This document shows positions 1 to 12,940 of a stretch of 39,205 nt of DNA, piece by piece (position 1 is the first letter of the stretch; each line of letters opens with the position of its first letter). Made by a program: the position numbers and the translations under genes. The notes beneath the pieces were generated by a model. That model made no database searches and had not been told where the DNA came from. It saw nothing but the letters and a program-made list of their open reading frames with translations. The stretch covers positions 21,964,468 to 22,003,672 of the forward strand of contig NC_049983.1 in assembly GCF_000003815.2 (NCBI RefSeq), read 5' to 3'. This DNA is from Branchiostoma floridae. Lineage: Eukaryota; Chordata; Leptocardii; Amphioxiformes; Branchiostomatidae.

Positions 1-241
1 AAAATAACAAGTAGGAAGCAGGAGAACCCGAAAAACCCAAATAGAAAAAAAAAAAAAAATTTCCAAAAAAAAAAGACAAACTTAAATAAAAAGAAGGTAG
101 AAATAGGATGGTACCCAGGCTAACACACACACCCCTATGGCAGAAAAATACTGCATGCAGATTGTTTGAAAACTCTGAGACACCATTCAGTTTATGCTTA
201 AGGACGCAAGTCTTCACTAACATTGTTCTCTTCTTTTCCAG
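1..241 (+). other. LSM3: LSM3 intron, 3' part
   Basis: This is intronic sequence ending in a pyrimidine-rich acceptor (ttcttttccag) at 241. It is A-rich near 45-75. It also contains ggatggtacccaggcta at 106-122, identical over 17 bases to the right end of the 19054-19480 transposon, so it probably holds an old end of that family. Confidence 0.8.
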
Positions 242-337
242 GCATACGACCAGCATCTGAACATGATCCTTGGTGACGTGGAGGAGACAGTCACCACAGT
301 GGAGATAGACGAGGAAACATACGAGGAAATATACAAA
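242..337 (+). CDS. LSM3: LSM3, penultimate coding exon
   Basis: This exon encodes 32 residues beginning [19 protein letters not shown] and ending EEIYK. It is almost identical to the human U6 snRNA-associated Sm-like protein LSm3 from the end of the Sm1 motif into the linker. It starts in phase 0 after a cag acceptor and ends in phase 0 at an AAA|gtgaga donor. LSm3 is a subunit of the heptameric LSm1-7 ring (cytoplasmic mRNA decapping and decay) and LSm2-8 ring (binds the U6 snRNA 3' oligo-U tail in the nucleus). The DQHLN segment forms part of the Sm fold. The upstream exons with the N-terminus lie outside the window. Confidence 0.97.
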
Positions 338-628
338 GTGAGAAATAGGAAGTACTACAGGGATGGCTAAATCCTACAAATGTTACAAAACTCATACAAA
401 TTTTATGGAATTCATATGATCCCCTACTAAGAAACACACAGATTTTGTGGAATTCATACGATTCTGGGCCCCCAAAATAACCAAGCCAGCTACAAGTAAG
501 ACCTTGACTGGGATTATTTTGATATACATTGTAGCACTTCTTGCAAATGACTTACCTACAAATTAGTGCAATGTACCAGCTGAAATTTTAACAGAATGTT
601 GATGTTTGTTTTGTTCTTATTTTTCCAG

Positions 629-715
629 ACCACCAAGCGGAACATTCCCATGCTGTTTGTCCGAGGAGATGGAGTCATCTTGGTGGCACCACCTCTCAGA
701 GGAGGAGCTTTCTAG
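629..715 (+). CDS. LSM3: LSM3, terminal coding exon with stop
   Basis: This exon encodes [20 protein letters not shown] followed by PPLRGGAF and a TAG stop at 713-715. It carries the Sm2 motif ([10 protein letters not shown]), whose RGD residues contribute to the RNA-binding pocket in Sm/LSm rings. It joins the 242-337 exon in phase 0 after a ttttccag acceptor. The C-terminus (RGGAF) is slightly longer than the usual RVG ending of vertebrate LSm3. The 290-base intron between the two exons shows no other feature. Confidence 0.97.
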   Translation, partial: TTKRNIPMLFVRGDGVILVAPPLRGGAF

Positions 716-1285
716 TCGACATTAAAAACTACATTTTGTATGGCAACTTGTACCTAGGAAGACATTAGGTACTGTTTTGTACAGAGCATTCTTTTGAAGA
801 TGATATAGATGACCAGTATTTCTTCATTTACAATATCTTCATAATTATGTTTTATGCTGAGAAGAAACTTTTGTGGTCGCATCGTCTTTATCTGCCTCCG
901 TCTGTAGCTCTTTATAAAGTCTTATATGCTGGATGGAACATGCAGGATAAAAAACAAGGAAGTCACGACCAATATTATTAAGTAACTACATGTATGGTTT
1001 CATATTATTAACCTACACATGTCTGGCTGTCATATTCGAGAATGAATTTGTTTCAAAAGATACTTTTGACAAAGACTAGTGTATGGTTGTTTTGACTTTT
1101 GCCATTTTGTTTTATTGTTTCTTTTTTAATCAAATACATGAGCTCATTAAGGTAGCTTGTTATTGACAGTGATGAAGACTTATAACTGAGATCCACATAA
1201 AGGGCAAACATTTATCCAAGGCAGGTACTTGTAACTGTTAATCAAGAGATGATGTGATCAATCCAGTGACAATAACTGCAATAAA
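716..1285 (+). other. LSM3: LSM3 3'UTR (probable extent)
   Basis: AT-rich non-coding sequence follows the LSM3 stop. Candidate poly(A) signals are ATTAAA at 721 (very close to the stop) and AATAAA at 1280-1285; another AATAAA lies at 2895-2900. Which one is used cannot be told from sequence. I see no coding potential here. Confidence 0.4.
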
Positions 1286-3338
1286 GCCTGTCATTAACAA
1301 TTGGTGGTGATGTCTCGTCTGTATCATTGTAATGGATGAAGTTAGTTATTATTACCTTTGCCAAGAAGGTTCTGTTTTTGATGGCATTTGTATGGATTGT
1401 TGTTGCAGTGTTTCTTTGTAGTGTAGCAGCATATGTCGATGAAGGTAATACAAATGTAAGATGAAATTGTGCAAGGTGAAAGTTACTCAAGCAACTGGAT
1501 GAAACTAAGCTGGTACATTCTGATTCTTGTGTGTCATACTAAGATTGTGTAAGATCATACAAATGTGAATGATTGTACAAGTCCAAAGTTGTAAATGTGT
1601 GACTGTATATTGAGGACATACATGTACAGGCCATGTTATATATATTAGGCCAATCTAGATCTGTTCAGCCCCTTACCACAGGTGGGCCCAAAATCAGGTT
1701 CAGCCTTTTATAATGCTGGATGGGTGGCAAAAAAAAAAGACAACACACTTTAAATTTTTTGAAGAATTCTATATTGACACACCCCTTTCTACAATTTGTA
1801 GTACAAAGAAATTCATTTCAGCTATATATAACAGAATTTGCACAACCAAATTGAATGATGCACCTTGAGAAATATTTAGCTTAATTCGCTGATGAATCCA
1901 AATGTACATGAGCTTCCGTTGCTTTTCTGTCTGCTGTTTATCGTATTGCGTACAGTACAGTGGTCTCCATATCTATATAAAACAGACTATTTACACCGAA
2001 GTACCTGCATGTGCATGTATGCATTCTAGTATCTGTATCTTTATACTATAGCCGGTATAACCGCCGTTCGGCGTAACACGCCAGCTTCGCAGGCACACGG
2101 CGCGGCAGCAGCTGGTTATATTACACCGAACGACCCGTCACACCTAGTATATGATGTAAGCCTTGTACAGATTGTAGTAACATTCTGAGTTTTGGAAGAA
2201 CTGAAACTTATTCTTTAACTTGCTGTTTTTCCTTTTTTGCTTGTGTAAAAGCAAAATTTCAGGACTTCACCATAGTCTGCAAAACTGTAACATCTGTACA
2301 TTACTACTATATGCATTTTGGACAGTTCCAGCTATTACAATGCCTGGCCGCTTAAGAAATGATGTGTTTCTGTTATTCAACAGACCCTGGCAAAAAGCTT
2401 AGGTTTTAACTGTATTTGTTGGATGACATTTTGGCAGAGATTTTAACCCCAAAAAAGAGAATTCACTACCTACCGACCCAATTTTTGTCAGGACAGAAAC
2501 ACTGATTTCCCTCTAGTAGGCCTTACATGTACAGTACCTACATCTACAACTGTGGATTCTGTCAGACTATATCGTAGATCTGACGTGGAAAGTGCAATGT
2601 ACATGTATTTGGAAGTTCATGCATATCGGAACCAGCAAAGTCTGCATGTGTGCCATAACTTGCCCATTTCCAATATATTACAGGTGGTAAATATATTGAA
2701 AACTATCAGTTGAACTATATGATTTTATGAGAATGGCCCCATTTATACTTGTGCGTATATTAATGTCTGTATGAGTTTGACATTACAAATGTATTTTGGC
2801 TTATTTTGACTTAGGTAAAGTTTGGTACTGAAGAAGTCATTTTTTGCTTACAAATCCAGGTTGCAGATTGAAGACTTAGTATTATAGTGGATCAAATAAA
2901 AGTATAACTCCTTCCCTGCAAACTTGACCTAAGCCAAAAAATGTCAATGGAACTGCTATTGCTTGAATATACACACAAGTGTCAATGGTCCCATAGACTA
3001 GTCATTTGTAACACTAGTCAAAACAAGCAGCAAAACAAACAACAAATCAAGACATACTGTGTGAATAACAAAAGATTTTCACTTAGCAATTCCCACTCGC
3101 AGTAACTGAAAACTGTTCTCTAGGTTCTGATAGGATATACATGTACTAGTATACTGTAAATCCCAAATCATTCATGTTATGCAGTTTTTGTAGTTAGTGG
3201 TCACTTGTCAGCTTTTCCATTGTGTTGCTAAAACTTTTCACCCGCAAGGTCCAGTCTCCACCTTTGATTTTCACTGTGATGCAGACTTAATGTGCCACCA
3301 ATGAAAGAATTAACAAAAGTGGCACCTAAGAGCAGACC
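1286..3338. other. Intergenic, AT-rich, no gene seen
   Basis: No exon-like open frame is visible on either strand. The tract has several copies of the palindrome TACATGTA (about 1615, 2524, 2598, 3138). A GC-rich island at 2050-2140 carries related segments in inverse orientation (cgttcggcgtaa at 2065-2076 and ttacaccgaacg at 2121-2132), probably a repeat remnant. Confidence 0.5.
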
Positions 3339-3349
3339 AGGAATAGCTG

Positions 3350-4183
3350 CTCTCCAAGCAGAGGTTAGGCTCCGGCTGTTTTTAACGTTATTTTTAGTCG
3401 TCTCTATCGGGCTTTCTATTGCGTATTTTATCTTGCTGTGTCAGGCNNNNNNNNNNNNNNNNNNNNNNNNNNNNNNNNNNNNNNNNNNNNNNNNNNNNNN
3501 NNNNNNNNNNNNNNNNNNNNNNNNNNNNNNNNNNNNNNNNNNNNNNNNNNNNNNNNNNNNNNNNNNNNNNNNNNNNNNNNNNNNNNNNNNNNNNNNNNNN
3601 NNNNNNNNNNNNNNNNNNNNNNNNNNNNNNNNNNNNNNNNNNNNNNNNNNNNNNNNNNNNNNNNNNNNNNNNNNNNNNNNNNNNNNNNNNNNNNNNNNNN
3701 NNNNNNNNNNNNNNNNNNNNNNNNNNNNNNNNNNNNNNNNNNNNNNNNNNNNNNNNNNNNNNNNNNNNNNNNNNNNNNNNNNNNNNNNNNNNNNNNNNNN
3801 NNNNNNNNNNNNNNNNNNNNNNNNNNNNNNNNNNNNNNNNNNNNNNNNNNNNNNNNNNNNNNNNNNNNNNNNNNNNNNNNNNNNNNNNNNNNNNNNNNNN
3901 NNNNNNNNNNNNNNNNNNNNNNNNNNNNNNNNNNNNNNNNNNNNNNNNNNNNNNNNNNNNNNNNNNNNNNNNNNNNNNNNNNNNNNNNNNNNNNNNNNNN
4001 NNNNNNNNNNNNNNNNNNNNNNNNNNNNNNNNNNNNNNNNNNNNNNNNNNNNNNNNNNNNNNNNNNNNNNNNNNNNNNNNNNNNNNNNNNNNNNNNNNNN
4101 NNNNNNNNNNNNNNNNNNNNNNNNNNNNNNNNNNNNNNNNNNNNNNNNNNNNNNNNNNNNNNNNNNNNNCTCTGCTTGGAGAG
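3350..4183. mobile_element. Inverted-repeat element spanning an assembly gap
   Basis: A perfect 14-bp inverted repeat (ctctccaagcagag at 3350-3363 and its complement at 4170-4183) brackets the N run. The 13-bp direct repeat aggaatagctgct occurs at 3339-3351 and 4186-4198 just outside or overlapping these ends. This is the architecture of a DNA transposon with a target duplication. The interior is unknown because of the gap, so no superfamily can be given. Confidence 0.5.
3447..4169. other. Assembly gap (N run)
   Basis: 723 consecutive N. Any open frame spanning it is an artefact. Confidence 1.
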
Positions 4184-4424
4184 TAAGGAATAGCTGCTGA
4201 TAATGTTCATCATCATGGTACAACTTCATTATGATAAGACCACGTTGATTCAACTACATGGATTAGCGAATCAATTTTTGTAATGAAAAAAAATTTTTGA
4301 CCAAACCTTTAATCCTTTTTAAACCTCCGTGCTTAAATCATGTAAATCAGCTGCAAAATGAGCAATTTTTTTGCACACTTGCATCAGTTTTGGCGTTCCT
4401 GCAGGATGTCATCTATATATTAAT

Positions 4425-4660
4425 CAGGGTTTTAGCCAGTACTTCCATCCTTTGACGGAATTTTGCAGCTGGGGACGGAAAAAAATTTTGCCCATTCCGT
4501 CCTCTGTGAGCAAAAGTTAACCCCTTGAAATAGCATTTCAGAGGGTCTAGATTTCAAAATTTTCCTTAGGAGTATGCCCCCAGACCCCCCTTGGAACGCT
4601 GTGCCAAAGCCATTCAAAATCGAGGGGACGGAAAATTATTTCTGGCTGGCTACAACCCTG
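4425..4660. mobile_element. hAT-like MITE, CAGGGTTTTAGCCAG family
   Basis: The termini are cagggttttagccag (4425) and ctggctacaaccctg (ending 4660), an imperfect inverted repeat. The flanking 8-mers atattaat (4417-4424) and atgttaat (4661-4668) match at 7 of 8 positions, as expected for an aged hAT target duplication. The interior has several gacgga/tccgtc words. Related copies lie at 20142-20483, about 15440-15580 and possibly 16505-16859. It is 236 bp with no coding capacity. Confidence 0.75.
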
Positions 4661-4669
4661 ATGTTAATT

Positions 4670-5830
4670 GATTCAACATGGCCTTCAATGCATGAAATAT
4701 ACTAACAGATGATACCTCCCACCAAACAAAACTTTGCTGCACTTATACCTCGTAAAGAAATCATTACTTTCAAATGATGTGTGTAGTTGGAAAACCTTAC
4801 CAAGCATCTGTATCTATGATAAATAATCTGATATACCAGTCATTTGGCATAACAGATCAGCTTAAACATTAACCAGAGCTGATAAATCTGAGCCTTTAAA
4901 GCAAGCAACTTGCGTATTTTCAATATAATCACGAATGTCCTATCAAATTAGCCCTTATGTTACTTTAAAACATTCAGTTCACCAATAATTCTTCCTCATA
5001 CTGAAAGGTCAAGATCTGTTTATATGTTGGAAAATGTATATAAACACAGAAAACACACAAACACAAGAGTATGAAAGAATAGAAATTGCACAGCTCCACA
5101 AGTAAGGCCCTGAACAACATGTTTCACCAAAATATACAAAACAGAAGAAGATAGATTGTCTCTCTCTCTCTTTAGATTTCTAAATATATTAAATCATGAA
5201 ATACAACATAGAATAGCAGCTCCACACCTCAATATTGAGAGACAATTGCATAGGTAACAAACCTTAAACCTGACAAATACTCAGCTTCTAACATGAAGAC
5301 TGAAAAGATATCATACTCCCAAGGTAAAACAAGGTTACTTAATACCTTATATCAAGGCCTTGCTTACATATTGCCTCCTTTGGTCTATATTGACCACATG
5401 GTCACTTAATCAACTTCTCAGAAAATGAACAGTCATACAGAGAAAGAGGAAAAGTCAAGAAAGAGAAACTTTCCAACGCAAATGTGAGAGAGACAGAAAC
5501 AGTTCTCAGTAAGACTTTTCATAGTAACTTTGTTCAAGATAGCTCGGCATGTCTTCTAGTAGAGAGCAAGGAGCCAAAATTCAGAGTAACAGTAAATGTT
5601 CGATCTGGCCTCTCCTTTTCATTGTCAGTGTCACCCCATGTAACACATATAATAAAATTATGGAACTTTCTCTTGGTCTTGCTTGTAGTTTTCCGGAGCT
5701 CTCTTGGATGGTAAGTCTGCAGTTCAAACTGCTGATGTTAAGGCAGCAAATCCTGGGATGGAAACATGCCAAACAACAGGAATCAATTTCCAGGGTATCT
5801 AGTAAATCAACTGGTATGCAAAAAAAACAT
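4670..5830. other. Intergenic AT-rich stretch
   Basis: No supported gene. There is a short (TC)n run at about 5159-5172. This is where the 3'UTR or a terminal exon of sortilin (minus strand) could lie, but I could not identify one convincingly. Confidence 0.4.
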
Positions 5831-5872
5831 GCAAGGACGTTATATATACTACCTTATATATTCAACGTCCTT
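5831..5872. repeat. 42-bp CAAGGA palindrome (minimal foldback)
   Basis: It begins caaggacgtt and ends aacgtccttg with an AT-rich centre. The flanks aaacatg and gtacatg agree at 5 of 7 positions, suggesting an aged 7-bp duplication like that of the 30174-30210 copy. Confidence 0.55.
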
Positions 5873-5883
5873 GGTACATGTAT

Positions 5884-5991
5884 AGTGGCAGACTGACAAG
5901 ATCATCCCACAAACTGAACACTGCTCGCTGTAGAACTGAACGCTATCGCAACAGCGCTGTACCCTTCATGGTCCGCCTTTTGAACGAGTAA
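5884..5991 (+). pseudogene. LINE (CR1/L2-like) reverse transcriptase C-terminus fragment
   Basis: An open segment reads RLTRSSHKLNTARCRTERYR followed by NSAVPFMVRLLNE and a stop at 5989-5991. The (R)T(E)R(Y/F)RNS..P...RLLN pattern is the usual C-terminal end of the polyprotein of CR1/L2-group non-LTR retrotransposons in aquatic animals. The reverse transcriptase core is absent, so this is a 5'-truncated dead copy. AT-rich sequence to about 6265 (aaataaac) is probably its 3'UTR. It lies downstream of sortilin. Confidence 0.65.
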
Positions 5992-6531
5992 TTGTCACCC
6001 CAGTGTTTTTGTACCAAATAGCATTATGTATTTTAAATAGCTATATACTGATATTACTGTGTTAAGTAAATTCTATTTTAAATGTTTTGGTAACGACACT
6101 TCATTTTATCCCAATACTGTTTTGATTTGTCTGTCTGAAATGCCTTTTAAGAACTATGTTATTGCTTCGATTTTAACCACTTTGATGTTAACGGTTTGCA
6201 ATGACAAGTCGCAATTCAGCCATGTGGCTGCAATGTCATTGTCAATTTGTTGAATTTCGAAATAAACATATATAGAGACGCTACCTTAATCATGAAGATT
6301 TTTATCATAAATGCAAGAAGGCCAATTGTTGATAAGGTACATGTATCAAAGAACACATAACAGTGACAAGTTTTTCTTATTGCCCCTCAAGTCAAATCAA
6401 ATTCTGAAATCTACAACTTTACATTTGTCAGACCATTTGTCAGATTGCTTAGATTTCAGTAGAATACTGAATGCCAACACTCCCTTCTCAAGTTAGGACC
6501 CCCTTGATTTAAAATGACAGCCACTGTGTCA

Positions 6532-9500
6532 TCAGAAGTGAGTCTGCCTTACCACATCCGAGTCATCGTGGTAGACCCAAGTTTTACTGGAGTGGTCCTC
6601 CTCCAATGTGACATCATCTGTTTGGTTCAGCTCCGAGTACCGGTACACATCTTGGCTGGGGGGAGAGGAAGCCACAATGTCAGTGGTAATAACAATCACT
6701 GCTGCAATCATGTCAAACATCATATAAACTAATAAAGGGTAATATAAAAATCAAAGCCCTTCCAACATGAAACGGTGCATCGGGCAGCCTTAGGCCACAA
6801 AGACTTGTGCAATCACTACATAATATAGTCCACTGGTCCATACTTGTCCATACTCTTCCCCAAATGCTGAGAGATAAGCAGAAAATGCAGAATGTACCAC
6901 TTCGCTATTGCACCAACATCAGTGCTGCAATATCATAAAGATCCATTCGCAACTTCTCGACTTCAAACACACAAACAGCACGACAAACATAACCCTCTTG
7001 GCAAAGGAGATGAAAAGACCTTCTGTTTGATTTGCTTACTTCTGTTTCCGCCGCCACCATCTCTTGCCATAATAAACTGCAATGATGAGGACAGCAATAA
7101 GAATAACAGTGACAGTCAGGCCAGCCACAACTTTGCCTCCAGCTCCCTAAAAGTAAGCATAAAACAGGTTTAAAAACACAAAGTGGAAAAAAAATGTACA
7201 TGCTTATCTTTAAAGCAATTCTGTTTTGAATCATAAGTATCCTAACATGTTGCCTGAATCAATTCGTCTTTCATTCAAAGGCAACCAAAAAAATTTGGGC
7301 AGTTTACTTCAATCTGCTCTTGGATCAAAGATCAAAAGTTGTTAAGTTGTTTAGCTATTACATACATGTACTATGTTAACCATCCTAGTTGACCTCATTG
7401 CTTTAGTGTACAGAGTGCATCCAATGTGAAGAGTATTCTCACCTCACCGGTCCCATAGCCTCACCGGCCGTAGGGGCAGCAATGCCATCAACATAAGTTT
7501 TCCATCTACGTATTACCAACTAGAAAAGCAACTTTTTTTGTAGGCAAATACATAATGTCACCACTTGGGAAGACACAAAATGTACCTCTTTGTTGAAATA
7601 AGACTTGAAGTTCGCCAGTCCGTACTGCTCATCAAACAGCTCTGATTTACTACACCGTTCTCTCAGGTCCACCAGGGAGACCTCAGGTGGCGTGCCGCCC
7701 ACACACTCATCTCCGGGAATAAGGCGATACCTGAAACATACAGGTTTTCATATACAACTCGCTCTGTTTGTTTGTTTGTTTGTCTGTTTATTCTTTATTT
7801 AGCCAGGGTAAAGCATGTCGCCTGACGGCGTTTTTCAAAGCCCCCTGGGGGGTGAACCCCGAACATAAATTACTTAGGTAACATAAACATAAAGATTGTA
7901 CAAAATCAGATTTAACTTAGATAACATAAAATAATACTGCCAAACGAGTGAACCGAAAGTTTAACCTTAACGTGACATAAAACAGGAAACAACTAAAAGA
8001 AGTCAAATTTAAAATCAGGATTGAATTTTCTTTCACAGAGATCAGAACGCATGAGCGGTGTTAGGAATTCAGGGTAATATGTCAAAGGCAAAGGCCTCAA
8101 AAAAGAAAACAAACCCCGTCTGGACGTTGTTATACAAATCAAGACAATGATCGAGATAAGGACTGTTCTTTTTTAGGTCTTCACCTTTGCCATGTTACCT
8201 AGAATTCCTGTCGCCGCACATGACTTATTCAATCTCTGCAACTGGATGAAAATGGAGATTTACTTCCTGATGTTTCAAGTGACATAACTAGAATGAACTG
8301 GCAGAAACAATTCAATACATCCAACTAGATAAAAACTAAGGATTATGCAAATGTCACTCAATACTTGTAAGTCATATTCAAATCATCTTAGAGTCCATTC
8401 CAAGACACCATGAGGGTTTTTAGGCGATATTTATAATTAGTTTGAATTATTTTGAATAAAAGAATATCTGAGCCACAATAATTAAATTATTTTCAAAAAA
8501 TTGACTAAGCAAAAAACTCATTTATTTGAATTTCTTTGAATATTTTAGAAACATTTTGAAAGTAACTGTACAAAAATATCTTTATTTAGAATGATTGTGA
8601 AACCTCTCTGTGGTTATTTCACATTTACAATTATTTACAAAAAATGGTAAACCTGGCCAAATGGTAAAATTAGTTTATTGCCCCCATAAAAGTAAGCCCT
8701 ATTGTTGCATCTGTATATTTTTAGATTTCACTGCTGGGCACTGGTGGATCCTTTGTGGTGGGCCATTGTTGCATGGCACCCAACCATACTTTGCAAGGAT
8801 CTGTGAATTGCTATCTTCCCAGCCCACCGAACCATTTACAGAAAATGGTAGAAAATGGTAAATAATGGTAGAATGCTGTTATCATTATTTAGAAACCATT
8901 AGAAGTATCCAATTCCACACCATGAATATTTCCAAAGTTTTACAGGACCAGGGAAATATTTATAAAGTTGAAACAGTGTTAAAAATATTTCTGAAGTATC
9001 AAATGTCCCAAGGAGCTTTTATCAGTAGGAGAGAGTACGGATTAGTTTCCATTGTTCGTAGCGGGCGACAAAATTTTATTAACACCCACGTGTCAAAAAC
9101 CCGCATCTGCATACATTTCACCCACGCAAGCTTTTGTTTTCCCTTTGTTTTGTGGTCATTCATGGTGGGGCGGCCTGGGGATACAAACATTGTGTGTAGC
9201 GATCTGATTTTTGCGATTTTGTCGACGATGTTGAACAGAAGAGTAACTTCGGAATACATACAGCGGCGGCAATATTCTCTCTGACTGAGGGTGAAATTTC
9301 AAAGCCATACGGCGACCGGACAGCGCCGCCGCTCGGGTACGGGCTAAGCCTAAAGGCAAAATTGTCTGAGGCAAAGTCTACGAAAAAACTGGTAATATTC
9401 CTACAATTAATGATGACTGTGAAAAACCTGACTCAATGATCACAGGAACCAAGTTTTTTTAAAGTATGCAACAGATATATTTCATAAATCGATACAAATA

Positions 9501-12500
9501 CAAAGTTCAAAATTATGCCTGGAGAACTCAAGACATTATATACGAAAACCCGATCGTAACGAAAAAAATGAAAACTATGCTCTCCCGCCTTACCTTCACC
9601 TTATTCCAGGCCCGATGTATCCTCTAAAAACACGGGTGGTTCGACAAAAATGAGCAAGGTTCGACCAAAAGTGAACACGCCATTTTACCGAGCACATCAT
9701 CAACAGTTACGAAAAAATATCAGCTAAATGAAGAAAAACGTCATATTTTTTTAGTAGCCATCTGAAAATACATGTGAAAATTCATAATTCTATCGCAAGA
9801 AAACAGACCTCGATCCGCGAAAATAGGCCTAAACTGGCCCATGTTTGTTGTACGGCGAAGAGAAACATATCAAACTGTCCGCCATTGTGCGCTCTACCGC
9901 AAGATGACGTAGTCACATGCCTGCCGAGTTTTCCAAATAAGGGAATCGTCGGAAACCTGACCCACTTCGCCTCTTGCCGATCGGGCTTCGGGCTGGCTCG
10001 AGGGCTATGACGTAATGGCGTGGCTCATTAGCATAGAAACCGCGCCAACCGGCACTACGAACATCAGATTAGACGGGCGCCGCGCAGGGCAGTAAACAAA
10101 GCCGGCGCTGCGGGATTTAACGGGCCAAACAAAGCCGCACAGCGGGCGGGTAACTTCATACTCTCTCCTCCTGATAAAAGCTCCTTGAATGTCCTAGACA
10201 TATAATTACAAAACTTTAAAATCAATTCTAAACAATGGCAACAAACATCCGCATGGTGTCTTGGAATGGACTCTACTGGTTTAACTTCTTCAAAATGATA
10301 CATTTTTAACAAACACATCATAATAAAGTTTGGGAGGTGTCAAAGAGGTTCACAGCTTATATTCAAGATACCAATTATGCAAATAAGGCCTTGATTTGCA
10401 TAATTAACCATTACTTACCCATTACTTTTTATCTCCTGTAATTCTCCTTTTTCACAGACCTCAGGAAATTTGCTGATGTAGTCCTTGTCTGCTGTGCACT
10501 TGTTCTCACTGTCCCGATGGAAGCCGTATTCACTGTAATTCATAACAAACACAAAATGTTACCATAAGCACAATGCACATGTATTTATATCATATTATGT
10601 TTGCCATATAGAATACAATGGTGTTTGTCAAAAAAAAGTTGCCTTCATTATGAAATCTAAGTGGTCAGTAAGATTGAATATTAATGACTAGACACACACA
10701 GAGTATGGTATACAGAACAGTAGATTTTTCATTTTCTCTGTCTCATATCTTCTTCTTTGACTATGGAATTAACTTTGGCATTCTATAAGAGTGGTATTCA
10801 TTTTCCGACATCAGTTAACTAATAACAGCATATATATGTGCTCATTTTACAACTGATTTGTTTGATTTACAGTATGGCGAAAACTTTTTTTTCATTTTTG
10901 GAAATGGACAAAAATTGATGAGCATGTGGATGTCATCCATTTAAGCCATATAAACATGGCCAAAGGAATATCTATCTAATTATCATAATGTTGCTGTCAC
11001 AGGCATAACCACATACCATTCATAGTCGGCGTCCATGCAGGTACACTGGTGCTTTTCTCCCTGAACCTCATAGCTGTAGCCATTCTTACACCTGCGGAAA
11101 GAAAAAATAATAATTAAAGACACAGTTGACTTTTATAGTAAATGAAGCTCTTATTGTCCGTATGCTTATTGTATTGTATTAACGCAGTGCAATTCAAGTA
11201 AGTATGTATATTAGTCTTAATTGAAAGTTTGAATAAAACCAAATCATCATCATCATTATACATTCATCCAACAGTAGGACTTAAGCAAGAGTTGCAAAAA
11301 ACAGACATAATGTCATTCACCGTCTTTCACAAAACTTTAGTCTAGTATAAGCCAATCAAGTGCCATGGTGACATAACTTGGTCATACAATTGATAATATG
11401 CTTAATGTCATGGTCTAAAGCACAGCATTAAAAATCATCCAAATTAGAGGACTTCATGCTGTTTCTTAGCATTGGACATGAATCAAACCTACATTGTGTT
11501 TTTCTTTCTCCTACGAAACGTCTCCTTGACACCCAGAAGACAGGCGTCCTCTATTCCCGTCTTATGGTACTCCTCGTGTGCCAGCCAGGTGTCGTAGTCA
11601 TCATCAGTACCTAAGAAAACATAGACACATATCAATATCAGATTCTAATAACTTAGGCTAATAACTTACAGTAGGTCTCTCTTGGGACCGCGTGGCGCAG
11701 TGGCAACATATTCGGCTCAAGACCGAGAGGTGGCGGGTTTGGAAGTCCTCCTGGGAGACGGATACTCCGAACAACAAAGCTGCATCTGCTGGAGCCGCCT
11801 CACACGTTGCATACAGTTGCCCCTGTGAGACTTAGTGCTCCACTAGACGAGAGGGTGGAGAAGGAATTGCACACCCCTCCTTCACCATAAAAAGTCATGT
11901 GCAGGTCAGGCATACAGGTAAATGCCTGTCTGCCTGCTCATCTGTCAAATCGACAGGAGAATCTCTCAGACAAAGATTCACTGGAAAGGGTACAGAATCA
12001 AGCTGCCAGATTTTGCACAAACACCTATAACAGGGATGCTAATGTTACCAAAATAAAAACAGATCTGCAGGCGATGACTCTTGACATGTAACAATGCTTA
12101 AAAATATGCCATTTAGATTTAGGGCCAGTGAAAAGTTGGTTTGGGCTAGTACAGGTAGATGTTTTTCTAGGGCAAGTAAATTTTTCAAAACTTGTCCCAA
12201 CCTGTTTCATCATCTATATCACATATAGACACACATGCACACACACACACACACACACCTGTTTATCATTAAGGTTTGTATCACGTCTGTATCACACAAA
12301 CTCTGCTGTCCAGGACTGTAACTCGACCCCTCCTAGGAGGCTGACCGGATGTTCTGTGGGCTGCTATTACTATAAGCCAGATTTAATCAGGCTAATCAAT
12401 GCACATTTAGAGCCAAGTATAACAATACTTACATTGTCTTGTGACAACCTTTTCAAAGTCGATGACGGTGACCCTCCATTTGTGGTCGTCCCGACCGAAC

Positions 12501-12906
12501 CCCCAGATCCCGACCTTCATGGTCTTGGCTCCCGGCTCCGTCAGCAGTCCGGTGAACACGATTTCCTCCTCTGTGAACTTGTAGTCTCTCCAGCACTGGC
12601 CCTCGTCAAAGGAATACCTGTTGATACAAAGTTATCATTTACTAGTTATAGTATAATCACATTTCACTCACTCTCATTATCTGGTTTATCATCTGTTGAT
12701 CCAGTCAGGTAAGGGTTAGATGTGCTTGCAAATTGTGTTGAAGACCTGTTGTTAGTCTTAACTTAGAGAGGAACTCAGTCAGAAGCTTGAAGAGTTTCTC
12801 TATTAACTAGTACCTTTAATTCCAGATGGTTAATAGAAGGGTGACATAAGTGTGCTCAGTTCTCAGGTCACAAGGTAAAGAGATTGAAGTCTGGTGTGTG
12901 AGAGAA

Positions 12907-12940
<34 letters not shown>

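Noticed and set aside
3292-4253. Several long open frames on both strands near 3.3-4.25 kb
   Set aside because: They consist almost wholly of N and are not coding evidence.
4850-4858. Possible terminal sortilin exon encoding Asp-Leu-Leu (minus strand)
   Set aside because: The nearest acceptor gives the wrong phase relative to the 6553 donor and no pyrimidine tract is present.
11683-11760. A functional tRNA-Leu gene
   Set aside because: The B box is degenerate, the acceptor stem does not close, and the body continues as a SINE.
12128-12712. 194-codon plus-strand frame
   Set aside because: It is antisense to SORT1 exon 18 and includes a CA microsatellite.
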